Positions 40,805-47,451 of a stretch of 47,451 nucleotides of DNA are shown here, one piece after another. The notes beneath the pieces were generated by a model. It made no database searches and was not told where the DNA came from. It saw only the letters and a program-made list of their open reading frames with translations. The first letter of the stretch is position 1; every line of letters starts with the position of its first letter. The stretch is from positions 1 to 47,451 of the forward strand of contig JASJAY010000067.1 in the NCBI GenBank assembly GCA_030066775.1, read 5' to 3'. The position numbers and the translations under genes are program-made. Source of the DNA: Planctomycetota bacterium (lineage in GTDB: Bacteria; Planctomycetota; PLA2; JAEUHO01).

Positions 40805-42886
40805 ATGCGCCGCCCCGGCTCCCGCCCCGCTCCGGTCACCGCCGCCTGGTTCACCGGGCTCGCGATGCTCCTCGCGCTCGCCTCGGGCGCTGCGGATGCC
40901 GACATCGTCGTCCCCAAGAAGGGCAAGAAGCTCGAGGGCGCGATCGTCTCCCGCCCAGGCGGCGGCGTCGTCTTCAACATCTACTTCTCGCGCAATCCGG
41001 GCGTCACCAACACGGAGCACGTCTTCCGCTTTGGGCCGGACGAGGTCAAGCGCGTCGAGGAGCGGCCGCGCCCCGAGGTCGAGATCTGGCGCAAGATCGC
41101 CGCGGCGAAGCAGGACCCTGACGCCCTTGCCGCCGCCGGCGCCTACGCCAAGGAGCACAAGCTCAAGAAGGAGGCCGCCGTCGCCTACGCCCTCGCGCTC
41201 GCCGCGGACGAGACGCACGCGGACGCGCTCAAAGGCATCGGCGGCAAGCCCAAGTGGGCCAAGGTCAAGCGCGGTAACCCTGCCCTCGACCCGGCGGTTC
41301 GCGAGAAGCTCGAGGCCTACGTGGCAGAGGCCGACGCGGAGGCACGCGGTGCGCTCGCGGCCGAGCTCAAGGCCCTTGGCTTCCCCGCCAAGCCGCACGA
41401 GCTCGAGCGCCATCGGCGCAGTGCGCTCCAGCCCACGGGCTACCACGAGCACGTGCCCATCAGCTGGCGCTCGGACCAGCAGCCGGGCGGCTCGTATGCG
41501 CTCTACGTCCCGCGCGGCTACACGCCTGCGCGCACCTGGCCGCTGATCATCGGTCTGCACGGCGGCGGCCCCGACGGGAAGCTCTCGGACGAGGTCGTCG
41601 GCAGCGGTCCCTCGGCGATGAACTTCTACCGCGAGCTCGCGGCGCGCCGCGGCTACATCGTCGCCTGCCCCAACGCGCTCATGGCCGGGTGGGGCAACAA
41701 GAAGAACGAGCAGCTCGTGCGCGACCTGATCACCGAGCTGCTGCTGCTCTACAACGTCGACATCGATCGCGTGTACCTGACGGGGCACTCGATGGGCGGC
41801 TTCGGGGCGTGGGCGCTGGGACCGCGCCTGGCCCCGGACCTGGCCGCGGTCTCGCCGATGGCCGGCGGCGGCGGCACCGTGCAGCCGCTGATCGATACGA
41901 AGACGCCCGTCTTCATCTTCCACGGCGCCGACGATGGCGTCGTCGGGCCGTCCTCGGACCGCGCGAAGGCCAAGCAGCTGCTCGGCACGGGCCACGACTT
42001 CATCTACACGGAGCTGCCGAACTCGGGCCACGGCTTCCCCGCCTCGGTGCGCAAGGAGCTCTTCGACTTCTTCGATCCCCGCCGGCGCTACGACAAGAAG
42101 CGCAAGACGGCGTGGCCGCGCTCGTCGTTCCTCGGCAAGGTCTCGAAGCTCGAGAAGACGTATCTCGGCGATCCGATGGCCGCGCTCGACGGCGAGCCGC
42201 CGGCGCTGGACGACTGGCTGGACGACCTGCGCCTCGGTGGGGGCAAGGCGCTGCGCGCCGTGACGGCCATCGCCGAAGCGCGCCCCGAGGGCGCAACGGC
42301 CGGCGTGGCGAAGGTGCTCGCCAACAAGAAGCTGGCCTTCGACGCCCACGCCTACGCTGCGCGTGCGCTCGGCCTGCTCGGCGACGCCGAGGGCGCGCCT
42401 GCGCTGCGCAAGGCCGTTGCCCGCCCCGCGAGCAAGGCCCAGTCGATGGTCGCCGTCGAAGCGGCCAAGGCGCTCGTGGCGGTCAAGGACGCGGAGGCGT
42501 TGAAGGCGCTGGCGAAGGGCGCCAAGGCCTGGGGCGACTACTTCACGTCGAAGCTCAGCGGCCAGCGCATGCACTTCAGCGACTGGCGTCGCGCGCTGAC
42601 GACCCTCTCGGCCCTCGTGGATGCCTGGGCGGAGCTGGCGACCGCCGAGGCGGAACCCAATGCGCTCTCCGGCGTGTGCGTGCGCACGGTCTTCGGCCAG
42701 GCGATCGAGGTCCGCACCTCGGAGCGCGTGCCCCAGGATCCGAGCCAGATGCGCGTCGCGCTTGCGAAGGCGCTCGGCCGGGCCCACCAAGCCGCCGCAG
42801 CGGACGCCAAGGCCTGGGACGCCTTGCTCGAGGCGATGGAGGCCTGGCCCAAGTCGCGCCGGGCAGCCGAGGCCAGCCGGAAGTAG
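40805..42886 (+). CDS. Secreted esterase (PHB-depolymerase/LpqC-like alpha/beta hydrolase)
   Basis: This 693-residue protein has a signal peptide (WFTGLAMLLALASGAADA). An N-terminal region of about 190 residues contains a KKGKKLEGAIVSR beta segment and Lys/Ala-rich helices. The hydrolase domain (about 210-410) has SYALYVPRGYTPARTWPLII, oxyanion LHGGGPDG, nucleophile elbow GHSMGG with Ser329, an acid in FHGADDGVV and a histidine in NSGHGFP. This is the feruloyl esterase/polyhydroxybutyrate-depolymerase-like fold. The last ~280 residues are Ala-rich helical repeats, HEAT-like (VLANKKLAFDAHAYAARALG). The substrate is unknown, though an extracellular polyester or carbohydrate ester is plausible. 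Confidence 0.82.
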   Translation: MRRPGSRPAPVTAAWFTGLAMLLALASGAADADIVVPKKGKKLEGAIVSRPGGGVVFNIYFSRNPGVTNTEHVFRFGPDEVKRVEERPRPEVEIWRKIAAAKQDPDALAAAGAYAKEHKLKKEAAVAYALALAADETHADALKGIGGKPKWAKVKRGNPALDPAVREKLEAYVAEADAEARGALAAELKALGFPAKPHELERHRRSALQPTGYHEHVPISWRSDQQPGGSYALYVPRGYTPARTWPLIIGLHGGGPDGKLSDEVVGSGPSAMNFYRELAARRGYIVACPNALMAGWGNKKNEQLVRDLITELLLLYNVDIDRVYLTGHSMGGFGAWALGPRLAPDLAAVSPMAGGGGTVQPLIDTKTPVFIFHGADDGVVGPSSDRAKAKQLLGTGHDFIYTELPNSGHGFPASVRKELFDFFDPRRRYDKKRKTAWPRSSFLGKVSKLEKTYLGDPMAALDGEPPALDDWLDDLRLGGGKALRAVTAIAEARPEGATAGVAKVLANKKLAFDAHAYAARALGLLGDAEGAPALRKAVARPASKAQSMVAVEAAKALVAVKDAEALKALAKGAKAWGDYFTSKLSGQRMHFSDWRRALTTLSALVDAWAELATAEAEPNALSGVCVRTVFGQAIEVRTSERVPQDPSQMRVALAKALGRAHQAAAADAKAWDALLEAMEAWPKSRRAAEASRK

Positions 42887-42982
42887 CCCCTGCTTCGGCG
42901 GTGTTAGGCGCGCGGCGGCGCCCGAAGGCCGAATCCGCGCGTGCTGGTGGCGGTGCGCCCCTTCCGGCTACCATCCGCCGCC

Positions 42983-44881
42983 ATGGGCCGACAGGACATC
43001 GATCTCACGTGGAGCGCCGAAGAACTCGCCGCCTTCGAAGAGCGCTTGGTCAAGGACGCGGATGCGCTCGAGACGATGCTCAAGGAGGACCTCTTCGAGA
43101 CGGACATCCGTCGCATCGGGATGGAGCAGGAGTTCTTCCTGATCGACGAGCACGGCCGGCCGGCGCCCCGGGCCATGGAGGTGCTCGAGGCCCTGGGCGG
43201 GCCGGGCAGCGTCTACCAGACGGAGCTCGCGCTCTACAACGTCGAGGTCGCGCTCAAGCCGCGTGAGTTCAAGGGCGACTGCTTCGGCCTGATCGAGAGC
43301 GACCTGCGCCGCCACCTCGCGGAGATCCGGCGGGCGGCCCAGCGCAGCGGCGTGAACGTCGTCGCGATCGGCATCCTGCCGACGCTCGGCTGGGAGCACC
43401 TCGGGCTCGACTACATGACGCCCATGCCGCGCTACGCGGCCCTGAACCGCTCCGTGGTCGCGATGCGCGGCGGCGACTTCCGCTTCCAGATCCGCGGCAC
43501 GGACTCGCTCCAGGCGACGCACGACAACGTGCTCATGGAGGCGTTCAACACCTCGTTCCAGCTGCACCTGCAGGTCGCGCCGAACGAGTTCGCGCGCATG
43601 TACAACGCGATGCAGCTCGCCTCGGCGCCCGTGCTCGCGGCGGCCGGCAACTCGCCGCTGCTGCTGGGCGCACGCCTCTGGGAGGAGACGCGCATCGCGC
43701 TCTTCCGCCAGAGCGTCGACACCCGCACGGACCACCACGCTTCGCGCGGCAGCCGCCCGCGCGTGTTCTTCGGCGACAAGTGGCTCACCACGGGCGTGCT
43801 CGACGTCTTCCGCGAGGACATCGCGCGCTACCGCGTCGTGCTGCCGATGCCCGACGACGCAGACACGCCGCAGGCGATGCTCGCGCGGGGCGAGATCCCC
43901 AAGCTCTCCGCTCTGGCGCTGCACAACGGCACGATCTACCGCTGGAACCGGCCCTGCTACGGCGTCGCCGACGGCAAGCCGCACCTGCGCATCGAGAACC
44001 GTCCGCTGCCCGCCGGGCCGACGGCCGTCGACGGCATCGCCAACTCGGCCTACCTCTTCGGGCTCACGCTCGGCATCGCCGAGCAGTACGGCGATCCCGC
44101 CGGGCGCATGCCCTTCCACGACGTCCAGGCCAACTTCTACAACGCGGCCTCCAACGGCCTGCGCGCGTCGCTCCACTGGGTCGACGGACGCTCACGGCCG
44201 GCGGACGAGCTGGTTCTGCTCACGCTTCCGCTGGCGGCCGAAGGCCTGCGCAGCCAGGGCGTGAAGGAAAGCGAGATCAACCGCCTGCTGGACCTCGTCA
44301 GCGAGCGCGTGACGTCGGGACAGACGGGCTCGCGCTGGATGCTCACGAGCTTCAACAAGCTGCGCCACGTCATGCCGAAGGACGAGGCGCTGCAGAGCGT
44401 CGTGCTCGACTACCTCGCGCGCCAGCGAACGGGCTTGCCCGTGCACGAGTGGGGCCCCGCCGAGATGCCCGACCGCGAGCGGCGTCGCGCGGCCTACCAG
44501 AAGGTCGGGCAGATCATGACGACCGACCTCGTCACGGTGCAGGCGCACGACACGGTCAGCCTGGCCGAGGCCATGATGCGCTGGGAGAAGATCCGCCACG
44601 TGCCGGTCGAGGACGAGAACGGCGACCTCGTCGGCATCTTCTCGATGAAGGATCTCGTGCGCGCCATGCGCGAGTCGGTCGAGCGCTCCGGCACGGTCAC
44701 CATCGGCGAGATCATGCAGAGCGACGTCGTGACGGTCTCGCCCGACACGTCGACCCTCGACGCGATCAAGATCATGCAGGAGCACGGCTTCAGCGCGTTG
44801 CCCGTCGTGCGCGAGGGCAAGCTGATGGGCATCGTCACCGAGGCCGACTTCCTCGTCGTGACGCAGCGCCTGCTCGAGTAG
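42983..44881 (+). CDS. Glutamate-cysteine-ligase-like (GCS2) enzyme fused to two CBS domains
   Basis: This 632-residue protein begins with a carboxylate-amine ligase domain of the GCS2 type: GMEQEFFLID at 46-55, YQTELALYNVEVALKPREF, and RFQIRGTDSLQATHDNV, the ATP/metal and substrate regions. About residues 506-560 and 572-630 are two CBS modules (VGQIMTTDLVTVQAHDTVSL, IRHVPVEDENGDLVGIFSMK; IGEIMQSDVVTVSPDTSTLD, SALPVVREGKLMGIVTEADF). CBS pairs bind adenine nucleotides, so the ligase is probably energy-sensing. Whether it makes gamma-glutamylcysteine or another amide is not clear. ATG 42983 is chosen from homology; the next element is a MITE. Confidence 0.85.
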   Translation: MGRQDIDLTWSAEELAAFEERLVKDADALETMLKEDLFETDIRRIGMEQEFFLIDEHGRPAPRAMEVLEALGGPGSVYQTELALYNVEVALKPREFKGDCFGLIESDLRRHLAEIRRAAQRSGVNVVAIGILPTLGWEHLGLDYMTPMPRYAALNRSVVAMRGGDFRFQIRGTDSLQATHDNVLMEAFNTSFQLHLQVAPNEFARMYNAMQLASAPVLAAAGNSPLLLGARLWEETRIALFRQSVDTRTDHHASRGSRPRVFFGDKWLTTGVLDVFREDIARYRVVLPMPDDADTPQAMLARGEIPKLSALALHNGTIYRWNRPCYGVADGKPHLRIENRPLPAGPTAVDGIANSAYLFGLTLGIAEQYGDPAGRMPFHDVQANFYNAASNGLRASLHWVDGRSRPADELVLLTLPLAAEGLRSQGVKESEINRLLDLVSERVTSGQTGSRWMLTSFNKLRHVMPKDEALQSVVLDYLARQRTGLPVHEWGPAEMPDRERRRAAYQKVGQIMTTDLVTVQAHDTVSLAEAMMRWEKIRHVPVEDENGDLVGIFSMKDLVRAMRESVERSGTVTIGEIMQSDVVTVSPDTSTLDAIKIMQEHGFSALPVVREGKLMGIVTEADFLVVTQRLLE

Positions 44882-44897
44882 GGGAGCGGCGCGCCCT

Positions 44898-45061
44898 TAG
44901 GCTCTGTCTCGAAACCCTGCCTGGCTTCGGCCGGCTGCGGGGCCCCCTCGCCGCGCCCTGCTGCATCGACGATGCGTTCCTATATCGCCTGCTTCGCGCG
45001 CCTTGCGAGGCGGCCCCTCGCTCGGCCTCGGGCCAACGCCAGGGTTTCGAAACAGAACCTA
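44898..45061. mobile_element. MITE-like element with 22-base terminal inverted repeats
   Basis: TAGGCTCTGTCTCGAAACCCTG (44898-44919, quoted in parts by position only) and its inverted partner (45040-45061) agree at 20 of 22 bases. The 164-base interior has no gene and can fold further: GGCTTCGGCCGGCTGCGGGG has partial complementarity to CCCCTCGCTCGGCCTCGGGCC-like sequence near the right end. It is non-autonomous and probably mobilised in trans. The last three bases (45059-45061) are the stop codon of the adjacent - strand gene. Confidence 0.7.
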
Positions 45062-45316
45062 GGCCGTGACGCCGAACGCGAGCATCGCGCCGATGAGCGC
45101 CAGCGCCAGCACGCCCAGCACGGGAAACGTCCAGGATGCGCGCGCCAGCGCGTGCTGCCAGCGCGGGGCCGCCGGCGGCTCCTCGTCCGGCCCGCGCAGC
45201 GCGAGGCGCTCACGCAACAGCTTCACCTTCATGTAGACCCAGAACACGACCAGCAGCACGACGATCAGCACGAAGCCGTGGTCGGAGAGCTGGGGGAGGT
45301 CCTCGAAGGCGAGCAT
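45059..45316 (-). CDS. Small two-helix membrane protein
   Basis: An 85-residue protein with two predicted transmembrane helices, HGFVLIVVLLVVFWVYMKV and FPVLGVLALALIGAMLAF, joined by a charged loop (RERLALRGPDEEPPAAPRW). The TAG stop lies inside the terminal repeat of the adjacent MITE-like element, so the natural C-terminus may have been altered by its insertion. Its start (ATG, complement at 45314-45316) is 45 bases downstream of the spermidine-synthase-like gene's end, in the same orientation. The function is unknown. Confidence 0.65.
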   Translation of the reverse strand: MLAFEDLPQLSDHGFVLIVVLLVVFWVYMKVKLLRERLALRGPDEEPPAAPRWQHALARASWTFPVLGVLALALIGAMLAFGVTA

Positions 45317-45360
45317 GCGCGCATTTTGGGGGCGTGTGCGCCCGGGTGCGCGCTCTGCGC

Positions 45361-47451
45361 TCAGCGTTCGTCGCTCATGCGCCGCTTCTCGATCACGGGC
45401 GCGAGCAGGGCCTCCACGGGCGCGTGGTCGTCCGTCAGGACCGGCACACCCGCGCGCTTCCGCAACAGCGCGAGGTCCTCGGGCCCGTAGTGAACGTCGG
45501 CGAGCGGAGCGCCGGTGTCGTCGGTGAGCCCGTCGAGCGCCAGCGGCAGGTCCGAAGCAGCCAGGATGAATGTCTGGCGCTCGTGGTCCTTCCGCTCGCC
45601 CATCGAGAGCACCACCACATGCTCGAACTCCGCCTCCAGCGTGCGCAGGAAGGCGCCCAGGAATCGGCCCGACGCGAAGATGTCCACGATGTTGACGAGG
45701 TAGACGCCGGTCCCCTTGCGGAGCCGTGAGCGTACGAGTGCCGTGCACTCACGTGTGGTCAGGTGCCAGGGCACGCCGACGTCATGGAACGCGTCGCCGA
45801 ACACGAAGTCGAAGCGATTCGCGAGCTCGTCGCGCGCCAGCTCCGTTCGCGCGTCCGCGTGCACGATCCGGTGTCGCGGATCGATCTGGAGGCCCAGCGC
45901 ATTGCGCGCCGCCTCCGTGACCGCGGGGTCGATCTCGATCGTGTGCAGCGCGAGCGACGCCGGATGCTGGGCCAGGAGCCGGCGCTGGTACGTGTACGTC
46001 CCGCCGCCGATGAAGCAGCAGGCGATCGGCCGGTCCGCGTCGCTCGGCCAGAGGCGCTCCACGATCGCGGCGTACAGGCGCTCGTACTCGTACTCGAGCC
46101 ACAGCGGATCCGCGAGATCGACGAAGCCGTGCACGAGGCGGTCCAGCGCCATGTAGCGCATGGCGCCGCCCTCGTCCGAGCCGGCGCGGGCGGGCGCGTC
46201 CGCCGGGCGCTCGTACGGCGCGACGACGATGTGGAAGTAGCGGCTGTCGTCCACGTAGATGCCGGGCACGTCCTCCCGCAGACCGAGGCGGTTGCCTGTC
46301 GTCCGCAATGCGTCGATCGGCAAGCGCACGAGCAATGCGAGCAAGACGAGCGTCACCAGCCACGGCAGCTCGAGCGCCCCGCGCAGCGGGATCGCCGCAA
46401 CGGCAAGCCCGAACGCGATCGCGATCACGAGCACGGGCAGCGAGAACCAGGGAATCAGCACGTACGGCGCGAGCAGGGCGCCGGCCACCGCGCCGAGCGT
46501 GCCCCACGCGTAGATGCGCCCGACCACGCGACCGTCGGTCTTCGGGTCCTCGAGCGCGCCGCGCACGATCACGGGCGAGAGCGTGCCGATCGCCAGGGAG
46601 GGGAGCAGGAAGCCGACGGCCACCGCCGCCGCCACGCGCAGCGTCCAGGCCCCGCCGCCGTCTGCGACGCGGCCCATCAGGTTGGGCGTCCACAGCGCCG
46701 TCGCCGTCGTCGCCGACGCGATCAGGAAGAGCGTGCCGAGCAACGGCCGTACGGGATAGCGATCCGCCAGGCGTCCGCCGACCACGTTGCCGACGGAGAG
46801 CCCGATCAGCACGACACCGATCACGGCCGTCCACGTGTAGACGGACGTACCGAGATGGATCGCAGCGACGCGCCCGGCAGCGATCTCGAGCGCCAGCAGC
46901 GCGAAGCCCGCCGCCGCGGCGAGCACGGGCCAGCGTCTCGCGAGCGCGGTCTGGTCGCCCTCCGCCGCGTTCCCGTCCGTGCGCGTGTGGATCGCCAGCG
47001 CACGCGCGGCGAGACCGGCCGCCGCGAGGATGCCCGCGAGCACGAGCAAGAGCGTGCGCGTGCCGAAGGACGGGATCAGCGCGAAGCCGGTGAGGAACGT
47101 GCCGGCGACGCTCCCGAGTGCGCCCGCTGCGGCGACCTCGCCAAGCGCGCGCCCCGCGGGTCGCCCGGTACCCAGTACGGCCTTGCCGTAGAAGGGCGCC
47201 GGCAGGCCCATCGCGAATGCGGCCGGCAGGAACACCAGCAGCACGGTGACGGGCACACGCAGCCCGTGGCCGAGACCGCCGAGGAGCGAGCGCGCCAGCC
47301 CATCCAGCCAAGGCGAGACCGCGACGCACGCGGCCGCGGCGAAGAGCACGATCGGCAGCGTCCACGCCGTCGCGCGGTCGGCGCGGCGGCCGCCCCATGC
47401 GTTGCCGAGCGCGATGCCGCCGAGGAAGGTCGCCAGCACGGACGACCACGT
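45361..47451 (-). CDS. Membrane-fused spermidine-synthase-like protein (start beyond window)
   Basis: The frame is open to the right edge (residues T-W-S-S before the first in-window start, GTG at 47437-47439), so the N-terminus is missing; 692 or more residues are visible. About twelve hydrophobic helices of MFS type come first. The C-terminal methyltransferase-fold domain, about residues 380-690, resembles spermidine synthase: DSRYFHIVV, CFIGGGTYTYQRR, EIDPAVTEAARNALG, HADARTEL and FDFVFGDAFHDVGVPWHLTTRE. Proteins with this fusion are common in bacteria and their polyamine role is often unproven, because the catalytic Asp pair is only partly kept. It converges on nothing; a small membrane gene follows it. 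Confidence 0.85.
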   Translation of the reverse strand, partial: TWSSVLATFLGGIALGNAWGGRRADRATAWTLPIVLFAAAACVAVSPWLDGLARSLLGGLGHGLRVPVTVLLVFLPAAFAMGLPAPFYGKAVLGTGRPAGRALGEVAAAGALGSVAGTFLTGFALIPSFGTRTLLLVLAGILAAAGLAARALAIHTRTDGNAAEGDQTALARRWPVLAAAAGFALLALEIAAGRVAAIHLGTSVYTWTAVIGVVLIGLSVGNVVGGRLADRYPVRPLLGTLFLIASATTATALWTPNLMGRVADGGGAWTLRVAAAVAVGFLLPSLAIGTLSPVIVRGALEDPKTDGRVVGRIYAWGTLGAVAGALLAPYVLIPWFSLPVLVIAIAFGLAVAAIPLRGALELPWLVTLVLLALLVRLPIDALRTTGNRLGLREDVPGIYVDDSRYFHIVVAPYERPADAPARAGSDEGGAMRYMALDRLVHGFVDLADPLWLEYEYERLYAAIVERLWPSDADRPIACCFIGGGTYTYQRRLLAQHPASLALHTIEIDPAVTEAARNALGLQIDPRHRIVHADARTELARDELANRFDFVFGDAFHDVGVPWHLTTRECTALVRSRLRKGTGVYLVNIVDIFASGRFLGAFLRTLEAEFEHVVVLSMGERKDHERQTFILAASDLPLALDGLTDDTGAPLADVHYGPEDLALLRKRAGVPVLTDDHAPVEALLAPVIEKRRMSDER

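Noticed and set aside
1-47451. CRISPR arrays, rRNA, tRNA, prophage or transposase genes
   Set aside because: I saw no regularly spaced repeats, no tRNA cloverleaf, and no integrase or transposase motif in any convincing reading frame. Small non-coding RNAs cannot be excluded by eye.

Overview
The window is a GC-rich bacterial chromosome segment (roughly 70% G+C by eye) that is densely coding, with no rRNA, tRNA, CRISPR array, transposase or phage gene that I could find. The gene content suggests a Planctomycetota-like bacterium: very long prepilin-type proteins carrying DxNxNG calcium loops, many secreted proteins of unknown function, lipoproteins, and housekeeping genes scattered singly rather than in classical operons. 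The phylum is an inference; no rRNA is present to confirm it.

Layout. 1-5.2 kb: a truncated lipoprotein gene, then pyrBI (aspartate carbamoyltransferase catalytic and regulatory chains), an alpha/beta hydrolase, an orphan ParA-type ATPase, a REPIN-like inverted repeat, and truD. 5.2-8.3 kb: two secreted proteins of unknown function, apparently co-transcribed with truD. 8.4-16.7 kb: gyrA, a lipoprotein resembling the C45/acyltransferase family, a small membrane protein, an M48 metalloprotease, a third secreted protein of unknown function and an HMA-domain lipoprotein. 16.8-21.5 kb: a TetR regulator translationally coupled to three genes for a molybdenum hydroxylase. Its FAD subunit has the four-cysteine [4Fe-4S] insertion diagnostic of 4-hydroxybenzoyl-CoA reductase.

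21.9-32.8 kb holds the most distinctive block: three tandem PilX-like paralogues, a 1371-residue prepilin with about ten calcium-loop motifs, and a PilW-like prepilin, all on the + strand. They probably form the minor-pilin (tip or initiation) set of a type IV pilus or type II secretion-like machine whose ATPase, platform and peptidase lie elsewhere.

32.8-47.4 kb: a glucokinase-like kinase, a deoxyhypusine-synthase-like enzyme with the catalytic lysine, an unknown 275-residue protein, and a tightly overlapping run of rsmG, a glycosyltransferase-2/YdjC-deacetylase fusion, and a MazG-like pyrophosphatase. These are followed by an EamA transporter, a HEAT-repeat protein, a small membrane-anchored protein, a secreted esterase, a glutamate-cysteine-ligase-like/CBS fusion, a MITE-like element, a two-helix membrane protein, and the C-terminal part of a membrane-fused spermidine-synthase-like protein that runs off the right edge.

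Best candidates for something undescribed are the calcium-loop pilin locus, the one-polypeptide glycosyltransferase-deacetylase, and the HBCR-type enzyme whose expected active-site Glu reads Gln.
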